Assembly: GCF_000186865.1 (NCBI RefSeq)
Contig: NW_008705561.1
Location: forward strand, 2,172,219-2,236,218
Reading direction: 5' to 3'
Source of the DNA: Aureococcus anophagefferens
Taxonomy: Eukaryota > Sar > Pelagophyceae > Pelagomonadales > Pelagomonadaceae
DNA: 64,000 nucleotides
Below are positions 1-8,500 of this stretch, piece after piece (position 1 is the stretch's first letter; each line of letters opens with the position of its first letter). Position numbers and translations under genes: made by a program. The notes under the pieces are model-generated. The model had not been told where the DNA came from, did no database searches, and saw only the letters and a list, made by a program, of their open reading frames with translations.

Positions 1-636
1 CCGCACGTCCGCGGCTTCGGCCCTCGCGGCCGCCGCCTTCTCGGCTTCGAGCCGCGCTTGCGCGTAGGCGCGCGCGCGCGCCGCCGCCTCGGCCTCGATG
101 CGCGCGCGCGCGTCGGCCTCGGCCCTCGCGCGCGCCTCGGCCTCGGCTCGGGCGCGCGCGGCCTCGTCGGCCCTCGCGCGCGCGGCCGCGTCGGCCCTCG
201 CGCGCGCGGCCTCGTCGGCCCTGACGCGCGCGTCCGCTTCCGCCTGGATCTGCGCCGCGCTCGGCGCCGCCGCCGCCGCCCGCGCCTCCTCCTCGGCCCG
301 GCGCGCGCGCGCCCGGGCGTCGGCGACGGCGTCGGCCCGCGCCTGGGCGTCCGCCGCGGCCGCGCGGTCCGCCGGGTCGTCGTGGTCGCACGCCGCCTCG
401 GCGCGCGCGTGCTCGGCGATGACGTCGATGATGCACGCCGTCGTGTCGCAGCCGTCGAGCATGGGCTTGGCGACCTCGACGAACTGGCGGGCGGCGTGCT
501 GGAGGCCCTCCTCCGTGTCCGCGTAGTCGAGTTTGTACACGACCTCCTCGCCGTCGACGTTCGTCGTGAGATGCAGCGAGCACATGATCTTCGGCTCCAC
601 GAGCGGCAGCAGCGCGGCGAGGAGGAGGGCGCGCAT
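1..636 (-). CDS. secreted or membrane coiled-coil protein, 5' part only
   Basis: The gene runs off the left edge; 212 codons are visible. The start chosen is the ATG at 636, because a hydrophobic signal-like N-terminus follows (MRALLLAALLPLVEP). Residues about 20-70 form a small mixed region with three cysteines (MCSLHL, GCDTTAC) that could be a folded head. From about residue 85 onward the sequence is almost purely Ala/Arg/Glu/Asp heptad-like repeat (ARADEAARARADAAARAR style), a long predicted coiled coil or single alpha helix. The DNA of this stretch is a low-complexity CG-rich repeat. It is divergently transcribed from the plastid gene starting at 810, with 173 bp between them. No family was recognised. 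The open frame and signal peptide are seen in the sequence; secretion is inferred. Confidence 0.6.
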   Translation of the reverse strand, partial: MRALLLAALLPLVEPKIMCSLHLTTNVDGEEVVYKLDYADTEEGLQHAARQFVEVAKPMLDGCDTTACIIDVIAEHARAEAACDHDDPADRAAAADAQARADAVADARARARRAEEEARAAAAAPSAAQIQAEADARVRADEAARARADAAARARADEAARARAEAEARARAEADARARIEAEAAARARAYAQARLEAEKAAAARAEAADVR

Positions 637-809
637 CGCAGCGGCGAGCGCGCGGGCAGCCACTTCAATGCGAGTCAAACATCTGTCAAACTTGCCAAAG
701 GAGCCGCGCTCTCGCTCTGCTGCGCCCCACGCGCTGCCGTCGATCTTGTGCACGCTCGAGCTCTCGCAGAGCCACCGCCGCCGCCGTCGATCTTCGTGCG
801 CGGCACACA

Positions 810-1439
810 GTGATGCGCGCCGCGTTGCTCGTCGTCGCGGGCCTCGCCGCGGCCGCGGCCTTCGCGCCGCCGCGCAGCGCGCTCGCGTCGCCCAGCGCGC
901 GCGCGTCGCCGCGCGCGCGCGACGTCTCCGTCGCCGCGGCGCCGGGCACCGCCGTCGTCGACAAGGACTTCCGACTCGCGGGCATCTTCCTCGGCGCGGG
1001 CCTGCTCCTGGACCAGATCCCCTACGTGCAGCTCGTCGGCGTCCCGATCACGCTGCTGGGCGTGCTCTTCCTGGTCCAGACCTTCCGCCTCGACTTCTGC
1101 TTCGACGACGACTCCTTCGAGCTCAAGGGTCTCGACGGCGCGGACACGGGCGAGAACATCGTCGTCGGCGGCGCGAACAAATGGACCTACGACTCCTTCG
1201 TCAACTGGGACACGTTCCCGGCCGGCTGGATCGACCAGCCCCAGGGCCCGATCCTCATCTACTTCAAGGAGACGCAGACGCCGTCGGACCAGTGGAACGT
1301 CGGCCCCGGCGAGAGCGCCAACTCGCCCGAGGCCATCGCCAAGGGCGCCGTGCCGGGCCAGGTCCACTTCTTCCCGGCCATCTGCAACGCGAAGCAGATC
1401 ACCGCGGAATTCGCGAAGCGCGGCTGCAAGAAGCTGTAG
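810..1439 (+). CDS. plastid-targeted DUF3119-family protein
   Basis: A 209-residue protein. The N-terminus is a signal-peptide-like stretch (MMRAALLVVAGLAAAAAFAPP) followed by an Ala/Ser/Arg-rich transit-like region to about residue 45. The AAAFAPP junction matches the heterokont plastid-import motif, where a Phe follows signal cleavage. Residues 50-90 hold two hydrophobic segments (LAGIFLGAGLLLDQIPYV and VGVPITLLGVLFLVQTF). The soluble part has the DUF3119-like pattern: FELKG, then 'KWTYDSFVNWDTFPAGW', then a strand 'PILIYFKET', then 'HFFPAICNAKQITAEF'. DUF3119 proteins occur in cyanobacteria and plastids and have no settled function. Initiation could be at the first or second Met of MM. No intron is needed. 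Confidence 0.75.
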   Translation: MMRAALLVVAGLAAAAAFAPPRSALASPSARASPRARDVSVAAAPGTAVVDKDFRLAGIFLGAGLLLDQIPYVQLVGVPITLLGVLFLVQTFRLDFCFDDDSFELKGLDGADTGENIVVGGANKWTYDSFVNWDTFPAGWIDQPQGPILIYFKETQTPSDQWNVGPGESANSPEAIAKGAVPGQVHFFPAICNAKQITAEFAKRGCKKL

Positions 1440-1588
1440 GTTAGGTGTGCGATAGGCTCTTAGGTGCGTAAGCGCGGCTATGGCCTTGCCACGGGCCTTG
1501 CCTGATGGACTGCAACAATCAAGGCCTTCAGGTATCCTCGAGTTGACGCTTGCCAAGCATAGTTATAGAGCCCGATCGTGCGAGGTGC

Positions 1589-1706
1589 CTCGACGCCCGC
1601 TCGCCCCGACGCGCCGCCCGGGCGCTGCGCAGCCTCTCGTCGGCTGCCAGAGCCAGCTCTTCAAGCGAAATCTCGACGCGCGCTCGCCCCGACACGCCGC
1701 CCGGGC
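1589..1706. repeat. 35-bp direct repeat, two copies, period 83
   Basis: A CTCGACGC-CGCTCGCCCCGAC-type unit occurs at 1589-1623 and again at 1672-1706 with two mismatches. It lies just upstream of the first ATG of the Tudor-like gene at 1715, so it is probably 5' UTR or promoter. Confidence 0.7.
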
Positions 1707-1714
1707 TGCAGAGC

Positions 1715-2785
1715 ATGGTCCGCGGCCTCACCATGGCCGAGGCAGTGGACATGCCCATCGGAGCCCCGACGCGCTTCAAGGTCGGCGACCGCGTCGAATG
1801 CCGCTGCGGCGAAGCCTGGTACCCGGCCACGGTCGTGGAGATTTGGTACACGCCTACGAAGGACGAGTTCCCCTACGACACGAAGATGCCGTACCGGTGC
1901 GAGCTGGACTCGGGCCAACTCGTCTGGGCGCCGCTTGATCACGAAGGCTGCGTCCGCGCGGCGGCGCCGCCCCCGCCGCCGCGCGCGCACATCATCCGCA
2001 AGAAGCCGAGCGTCTCCCTCGATATTCTGGACAAGATGGGCCTGAACCAGACCTGCTGCTCGGAGCCGAATTGCAACTGCGAGGACGGCCCCATGCCCGT
2101 CTACTTCTTCCTCAACGGCCAGGCACAGTTCACGGGCATGGTGCGGTATGGGAAACACGACGTCCTGGATGATTCGTCGGTCGTCGGCACGGGCGGCGGT
2201 ATAAAGATCGTGAGGCTCGACGATGCCGACGGGCCTCTGGACGGTCCGGGCCACGTCATGGACGACGACGAGATCATGTGCGAGTGGGCGCATTACGACG
2301 GCGGCACCTGCGGGCCCGGCGGCTCGCCCCCGAAGGGGTGGTTGAGCCCGCCCTTCAAGAATCTGCGCGACAAGGAAGCGTCTCTTCTCCGCGACGGCGA
2401 ATTGGACCCCCGCTACGGGGTGGACGAGACCTTTCCCTTCGACGTCCTCGACGACGGGTCGCTCCGCGCGAGCGTTCGCGCGGACGGCGAGGTCAAGGTC
2501 ATCTACGAACGCGACCAGCCCCTGCCGCTGCTCCGAAAAATCATGGGGCAGCCGCCCCAGCCCGGCGACGTCGACGACGAGGGGCGCCCAGTGATGGCGC
2601 CAACGAAAGATCGCCAATGGCTCGAGGTGGTCGCCGTCACACGGCAAGGCATCGTCACGGCGCGCCCGAGCCGGCAGCCGGGCGAGGACTTCTGCTTCAA
2701 GTTCTCCCCCGAGCTCACGCCCGACAAGTTCTGCTACTTCCCCTGCGACCGCATCCTCGCGATGAAGAAGTACTCGAACTGGTAG
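1715..2785 (+). CDS. Tudor/Agenet-like domain protein, paralog 1
   Basis: About 356 residues from the first in-frame ATG (1715). A second ATG at 1733, in a stronger context, aligns with the conserved AEA-DMPIG start of the family core. Residues about 12-75 form an SH3/Tudor-like barrel (TRFKVGDRVECRCGEAWYPA, then a WAPLDHEGCVR end), suggesting ligand or peptide binding. Next come a Pro-run linker, a Cys cluster (QTCCSEPNCNCEDGP) and a conserved globular part ending FCYFPCDRILAMKKYSNW. It is nearly collinear with the gene at 4430-5563, so the two are a tandem duplication with an antisense RING gene between them. The paralog has about 24 extra N-terminal residues (MADLTDKLERLEIIKK) that are absent here, so this copy may have lost its first segment. 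Molecular function is unknown. Confidence 0.7.
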   Translation: MVRGLTMAEAVDMPIGAPTRFKVGDRVECRCGEAWYPATVVEIWYTPTKDEFPYDTKMPYRCELDSGQLVWAPLDHEGCVRAAAPPPPPRAHIIRKKPSVSLDILDKMGLNQTCCSEPNCNCEDGPMPVYFFLNGQAQFTGMVRYGKHDVLDDSSVVGTGGGIKIVRLDDADGPLDGPGHVMDDDEIMCEWAHYDGGTCGPGGSPPKGWLSPPFKNLRDKEASLLRDGELDPRYGVDETFPFDVLDDGSLRASVRADGEVKVIYERDQPLPLLRKIMGQPPQPGDVDDEGRPVMAPTKDRQWLEVVAVTRQGIVTARPSRQPGEDFCFKFSPELTPDKFCYFPCDRILAMKKYSNW

Positions 2786-2822
2786 GCTCTCCGCGCGGTA
2801 GGTAGGCGATGCCTCGTAAGTG

Positions 2823-4316
2823 TTACTTCCACGCGGGCATGCAGGCGCACTCGCAGAGAGTCCCGGTGAAGGCGGTGCTCTCCCGGCAGACGGGGCACGC
2901 GGCGACCTCATTTTTGACGGCCTGCTTGATGCATTTCGCGTGGAACGCGTGCGTGCAGAAGGTGACGTAGACACGCTCCGACGGGTCCGGGGTCCCGTCG
3001 GCGGCGAGATTCGACGATCGGACGCTCACGATCCTCTCGGTGCCGTCGATGCGGACCGCGGCGCGGCAGTCCGCCCCACGGGGCACGCGAACGACGACGG
3101 CGCGCGCGCCGTTGAGATCCGCGGCGCGCTTGAGCCCGCGGATTTCGACGCGCGCGCCCTTCTCGAGCCGGACGGGCCAGGCGAGCGGCTGCAGGCAGAT
3201 GGTACAGGCGTCTTCGAGGCGTCGGTGCGAGGACCCGAGCGCCGCCCGCATGGCCTCGAGGTGGACCGCCGCGCGGTGGTCGTCGCGGAGCATGCAGTTC
3301 GCCATGGAAAAAGCTCGAGCCTCGAGGCCCGGGAGGAGCATCTGCGCCTGGCTCGTGGACTCGCGCGACAGGAGCTCGAGCGCGCGCTCCGCCTGTTTCG
3401 CGGCGCCTTCGAGATCGCCGCCCCGGAGCAGGTCGAGCGACAGGCACGAGACGGTCGTCGGCGACGCCTGGTCGTCGGACGCCGACTCCGCCATCGCGAC
3501 GCTCAACTCCATCTGAGACATCGCGCGGCCCAGCACGTCCCCGTCTTCCTGCGCCACCAGGTTTCGGGCCATGCGCAGGTTGTGGGCCAGCGCCCGCGCG
3601 AGCCGCGGCCCCATGTCCGAGCCGTCCCAGGCTCGGGCGTCGCATCGCTCCAGCTCGCGCAGCGCGTCGTGGTAGCGTTCGCCCCGGAGCAGCGCCACCC
3701 CGAGCTTCATGCGCGCGTAGGTCCGCGGCCCGAAAGGCGCGTCGACGCCGACGGCCTCGCGCGCCGACGCGATGGCGCCCGCGACGTCCCGGAGCTCGAT
3801 CTGCACCGTCGCAACGTCTGCGAGCGAGTAGACCATGGTCTCCCCCGACGTCATGCCGGCCGCCTTCAGGATCCGGACCTGGCGCCGCGCCGTCTCGAGG
3901 TACCGATGCTGCTCGCCGCGCGCCGACCAGATCGACTTCTCGCATTCGAGCACGTGGGCGACGACGTCCTTGGCCCACGCGCCCTCGTGCGCCTCCGACA
4001 GCGCCGTCGCCCGGCCCGCGTGCTCGAGGGCGTCGCCGTACGACTTCTCGTCATAGAGCTGCTCCGCGCGCATGGAGTGCGACTCGAACAACATGTGCGC
4101 GAACGAGAACGTGATCTTCGCCACGTCCTTCGTGTTCAGGATCCCGCGCTCCGCGAAGCTCGCGAGCTCGAGACTCACACGCCGCTCGCACCGGAGCGCT
4201 AAGTCGAGCAGGGCCTTGGAATCGAGGGGCAGCGCGCGCTTCGAGGCCTCCCACAGTTTTACCATCTGCTTCACGTCGTTCGAGAGCTCGAGATTGACCG
4301 GTACGATAACCGCCAT
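2823..4316 (-). CDS. TPR-like protein with an interrupted C-terminal RING finger
   Basis: 497 residues, single exon, start ATG at 4316. Residues about 60-350 are helical with TPR-like pairs (DEKSYGDALEHAGRATALSE, GDLEGAAKQAERALELL). The C-terminus has a complete set of RING ligands: C371-x2-C374, C454-x-H456, H459-x2-C462 and C474-x2-C477, which suggests a RING-H2 E3 ubiquitin ligase. The first loop (C374 to C454) is 79 residues, far longer than in usual RINGs. It contains an SH3-like module (KGARVEIRGLKRAADLNGAR ... VSVRSSNL). The same module occurs in the gene at 45656-47053. The gene lies antisense between the two Tudor-like paralogs. Ligase activity is inferred. Confidence 0.75.
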   Translation of the reverse strand: MAVIVPVNLELSNDVKQMVKLWEASKRALPLDSKALLDLALRCERRVSLELASFAERGILNTKDVAKITFSFAHMLFESHSMRAEQLYDEKSYGDALEHAGRATALSEAHEGAWAKDVVAHVLECEKSIWSARGEQHRYLETARRQVRILKAAGMTSGETMVYSLADVATVQIELRDVAGAIASAREAVGVDAPFGPRTYARMKLGVALLRGERYHDALRELERCDARAWDGSDMGPRLARALAHNLRMARNLVAQEDGDVLGRAMSQMELSVAMAESASDDQASPTTVSCLSLDLLRGGDLEGAAKQAERALELLSRESTSQAQMLLPGLEARAFSMANCMLRDDHRAAVHLEAMRAALGSSHRRLEDACTICLQPLAWPVRLEKGARVEIRGLKRAADLNGARAVVVRVPRGADCRAAVRIDGTERIVSVRSSNLAADGTPDPSERVYVTFCTHAFHAKCIKQAVKNEVAACPVCRESTAFTGTLCECACMPAWK

Positions 4317-4429
4317 TTATCCAGGGGGGGCGCGAACCGTGCCGGCGTCGGGCCTCGGAGCGACTGCCTGCTCTGCGTTTTTGCCTTTGGCGATCGAGTC
4401 GGAGACAGGAGAGAGGCCTCGCGAGCAAG

Positions 4430-5563
4430 ATGGCCGACCTCACCGACAAGCTCGAGCGCCTTGAAATCATCAAGAAAATCTCCCCCGGCGACGTAAGCGT
4501 AGCCGAAGCGCTCGACATGCCCATCGGTTCCCCCACGCGCTTCAAAGTCGGCGACCGGGTCGAGTGCCGCTGCGGAGAAACCTGGTACCCAGCGACGGTC
4601 GTGCAGATCTGGTATACGCCTACGAAGGATGAATTTCCCTACGACACGAAGATGCCGTACCAGTGCGAGCTCGACGACTCGGGCGAACTCGTGTGGGCGC
4701 CGCTTGATCACGACGGATGCGTCCGCGCGGCGGCGCCGCCGCCGCCGCCGCGGGCTCACATCATTCGCAAGACGCCGGGCGTCTCCGACGATGTTCTGCG
4801 CCAGCTCGGCCTGAACCAGCCTTGCTGCTCCGAGCCTCAGTGCAACTGCGAGGCCGGCCCGATGGCCGTGTATCGCGAACTCGGCGGCCGGCCCTACTTC
4901 ATGGGCATATCGCGCTACAACAAGCTCGACATCCTCGATGATTCGTCGGTCGTCGGCTCGAGCGGCGGCATCCAGATCGTGAAACTCGACGATCCCGGCG
5001 GCGCGCTCGACGGACCGGGACACGTGATGCACGACGACGAGCTCATGTCGGAGTGTATGCACTACGACGGAGGCCGGTGCGCGCCGCCCGGCGGCGAGCC
5101 CCCGGAAGGCTGGGCGAGCCCCGAGTTCACGTCGATGCGTTCCAAAGACACGTCTGTGCTTCGCGACTCCGACGCCGGACGCTTCGTGGACGACGTATTC
5201 CCCTTCGACGTCCTCGACGACGGGTCGCTCCGGGCACGCGTGCGCGCGGACGACGACGTCAAGGTGCTCTACGAGAAAGAAATACCCCTGCCGCGCATGC
5301 GCGAGCTGACGGGCCAGCCGCCCCAGCCCGGCGACGTCGACGACGACGGCGCTCCCGTAATGGGCACGTGCTCGGAACGCCAATGGCTCAATGTCGTCTC
5401 TGTAACGAGACACGGCATCGTCACGGCGCTCCCCAACCCCGGCAAAGGCCCCGGCGGGCGCGACCAGGACTCCTTCGTGTTCTCCCCGGAGCTCACGCGC
5501 GAGACGTTCTGCTACTTTCCCTGCGACCGCATCATCGCGATGAAAAAGTACTCCAACTGGTAG
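4430..5563 (+). CDS. Tudor/Agenet-like domain protein, paralog 2
   Basis: 377 residues from ATG 4430, tandem paralog of the gene at 1715-2785. It has an N-terminal amphipathic segment (MADLTDKLERLEIIKKISPG) missing from the other copy. Then come the Tudor-like barrel (FKVGDRVECRCGETWYPATV ... WAPLDHDGCVR), the PPPPP linker, the Cys cluster (PCCSEPQCNCEAGP), and the conserved C-terminal domain ending FCYFPCDRIIAMKKYSNW. Differences from paralog 1 are mostly scattered substitutions and short indels, so both copies look functional. The stop lies only 25 bp from the stop of the convergent NLR-like gene. No catalytic motif is visible; a binding or adaptor role is the most that can be inferred. Confidence 0.75.
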   Translation: MADLTDKLERLEIIKKISPGDVSVAEALDMPIGSPTRFKVGDRVECRCGETWYPATVVQIWYTPTKDEFPYDTKMPYQCELDDSGELVWAPLDHDGCVRAAAPPPPPRAHIIRKTPGVSDDVLRQLGLNQPCCSEPQCNCEAGPMAVYRELGGRPYFMGISRYNKLDILDDSSVVGSSGGIQIVKLDDPGGALDGPGHVMHDDELMSECMHYDGGRCAPPGGEPPEGWASPEFTSMRSKDTSVLRDSDAGRFVDDVFPFDVLDDGSLRARVRADDDVKVLYEKEIPLPRMRELTGQPPQPGDVDDDGAPVMGTCSERQWLNVVSVTRHGIVTALPNPGKGPGGRDQDSFVFSPELTRETFCYFPCDRIIAMKKYSNW

Positions 5564-5588
5564 CCGCGAACTAGTGTGCAAAGTAAAG

Positions 5589-8500
5589 TTAAGCCTCGTC
5601 GTCGTCCTCCTCCTCCTCCGACGACGACGACGCCGCGGCGCCGGCGCCGTCGACGAAGTTGCCGAGGTCCTGGTCCTGGTGCTCGACGGCGGCCGCGCGC
5701 TGCCGCAGGACCCAGTAGGACCGCGTCACGGAGCGCTGGTCCGCCTCGTCGAGGCGCGCGAGGACGCCGTTGATCTCGGCCAGGTCGTCCTCGTTGGCGA
5801 TGTCGAAGTCGCCCGACTCCATCTTGTCCACGAGGTCGCGCGCCTCGGGCGACCTGTGTGGAATTCAACCACTGGTTTGGGTGGTCCCCACCAAACTTGA
5901 GAATTCTCTAGCTCGGTCAAATCGAAGTCGATTCGGCTGATTTTTGGACGAATCGATTGCTCTCGTCGAGTTCTCGAAGCACGGCAGAAAGCCTCGCGTC
6001 GAAACGGTCGCATACGCGCACATTGAAGTCGGGTTGAAGATTTGATTTCCACACAGCGGGCGACGCCAGAGGAAAAAGATCGGCGAGCGCGTCGACGGCC
6101 CTCGCGTCCAGCCGCAGCGTCCGCGGGCTCCGCGCGAAGCCGAAGACGAGGCGCAACGAATCCTCGTCGATCTGGGGCCCGGAGGACCCCCGCAGGCCCA
6201 CGAGGAACGCGAGCTTCGACGCGAGCGGCAGCGGCGCCGTCGGCCGCTTCTCGAGCGTCCGCCGGAGCGCGTGCGCGACCTTGGCGGGCACGCGCGCGTC
6301 GCGCGCGTCCAAGCTCACGAGCGCGCCGTTCGCCTCGAAGGCGAGGGCGAGCTGCTCCATGGCCGCCGTCGTCGACCGGGGCAGCGACGCGGCCCGGAGG
6401 CTCAGCTTCTCGAGCCGCGCGTCCGCCCGCAAATACGCGGCCAACGACGCGACGCCCAGCTCGCCCAGGTCGTTGAGCCCCAGGTCCAGGACGCGCGGGC
6501 CGGCGCCGCCCGCGCGGCGCCGCGCCCCGAGACCGTGGAAGACCGCCGCGACGCCCACGGGGCCGAGGCCGCAGTTCCGGAGGTCGAGCGCCTCGAGCGG
6601 CGCGGTCCCCCGCTCGAGCTCGCGCCCCACGACCAGCGCGCCGGCGTCGCCGATGCGCGCGTTCGCGAAGGCGAGCGTCGGCGAATTCTTGACGGCGTGG
6701 ACGTCGACGCCGTTGAACGCGCGGAGCGAGCCGTGGTCGCGCGCCGCGGCCGCGACGTCCGCGGCCGCGTCGCCCAGATCGACGCCCCGCGCGTCGACCG
6801 CCTCGAGCTTCGCCGCGCAGCGGATCGCCGCCGCCACCAATAGGCCGCAGGCGCAGCTCCGGCCCAGGTCCTCGGGCGTCCGCGCGGCCGCGAGCGTCAA
6901 CGCGCGCGCGTCTCCCGTCCGCAGCCCCTCGAGGTCCAGCGCGAGCAGCCCCACCTCGAGCCGGTCCAGCAGGGGGAACGCCCCGATCAGCGCCTTCTGC
7001 GCCGCGGGCAGGCAGAGCGCCGGCATGCCGAAGAGGTCCACGCGGAGCCGCCGCGGGTACGCCGCCGCCGCCGCCTTGCTTGCCGCCGAGAACGCGTCGA
7101 CGAGCAGCACGAGGTTCGCGAGGTCCGCGTGCGGGTTCGTCCAGAACTCGCGGTCCTCGTCGTCCTTCTCGTCGTCGAGGCCCGCGACGTGGAAGAACGC
7201 GCGCGCGTCGACGACGCCGCCGCCGTCGGCCGCCGCGGCGCGGACCGCGGCCAGATCCAACGCCGCGCGCGACGACACGGCCGCCGTCCGCAGGCTCGGG
7301 TTCCGCGCGAGGCCCCGGGCCAGCGCCGGGAAGCCCGCGGCCACGGGCAGCCGCTTGCGGCTGTACGCGCGGTCGTCGTCGTTGCGGTCGTCGTCGCTGC
7401 CCGAGCTCTCGAGCTCGACGACGCGCTGCCAGAGCCGCGCGCGCCGGTGCCAGCGCACCTCGTCGTCGTCGTCGCCGCCGCCGGTCGCCGCCGCCTCGTC
7501 GCCGCCGGCGTCGTCGCCGTCGTCGAGCGCCTCCGCGCACCACCGCGTGAGCCGCGGCGCGGACCACTCGTTGCCGCTGACGTCGACGGTCTCGAGTTTG
7601 GGCAGGTCGTCCCCGAGCACGTCGCCGAGCCGCTCGAAGGGCGCGACGGCGATGGGCCCGTCCATGGTCGTGAAGCAGCAGTTCTTCAGCGCGAGGCGCC
7701 TCAGCGTCGCGCCGCGCGCGCGCAGCGCGTCCGCGAGGTCGTCGACGATGTCGTTACTCCGCCACTGCGCGCCGCACCTGGGCAGCACAAGAGTGATTCA
7801 ACGTCGCTTCAATGTGAGTGTTCCGCGCGCGCGCCCCGGAAAAAGCATCCACGCTTCGAGACCGTTCCGAGAGATGATCGCTCGTCCAAAAATCAGCCAA
7901 AACGAGTGGAAACCGGCCGAGATATGAGCCTTTGAAGTTGGGAATCTCGCTCTCTTGTCCTGCCCCGCGCCGCACGCGTCGTTGTCGCAGACCTGGCAGG
8001 CCAGGTTTAGGTCGACGTTGAGCGCGTGGTGCGTCGCGCAGGCGTTGCAGAGGTGGCCGTTGCCGAAGAGCTCGGGCGTCATCGGGTGCGGGTGCGCGGA
8101 CGGCATCAGATCCGCGTTCGACAGGTTCAGGGCTTCCAAACCCGCGCAGTGCGCCAGCAGGCTCAGCACCATGCGCGCCGACGCGCGATTTAAATGCGCC
8201 GCCGACAGGTCCAAGTCCAACAACGCCGCGGCGCCCGCGCCGAAGAAGAGCCGCAGGTCCAGGCCGTTGACGTGCTGCAGCCGGGGGCGCGCGCGCGCCG
8301 CGGCCATGAGCGCCTCGAGCCCCGTCGACGACACGGCCGTCGTCGACACGGTGACGCGCGTCGCCTCCTCCGCGAGGGCCGCGACGGCCGCGACGCCCGC
8401 GTCCTTCAGCGACCGCCGGAGCCGCGCGTGCGGCGCCGCCCGTAAATCCGCGACGTCGAGCACGCACGCGCCGAGCCCCAGACTCGCCCACGCGCCGTCG

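Noticed and set aside
1550..1714. N-terminal extension of Tudor-like paralog 1 from a TTG codon
   Set aside because: Non-ATG start, and the stretch includes a duplicated noncoding-looking repeat.
5854..6056. Introners as insertions that disrupt genes (pseudogenes)
   Set aside because: In all nine cases precise removal of element plus one duplication restores frame and domain, so the genes appear functional.
6281..7927. 548-residue plus-strand ORF opposite the NLR-like gene
   Set aside because: Arg/Ala/Ser-rich shadow of GC-rich coding on the other strand; the minus frame has NACHT-LRR motifs and exact splice continuity.
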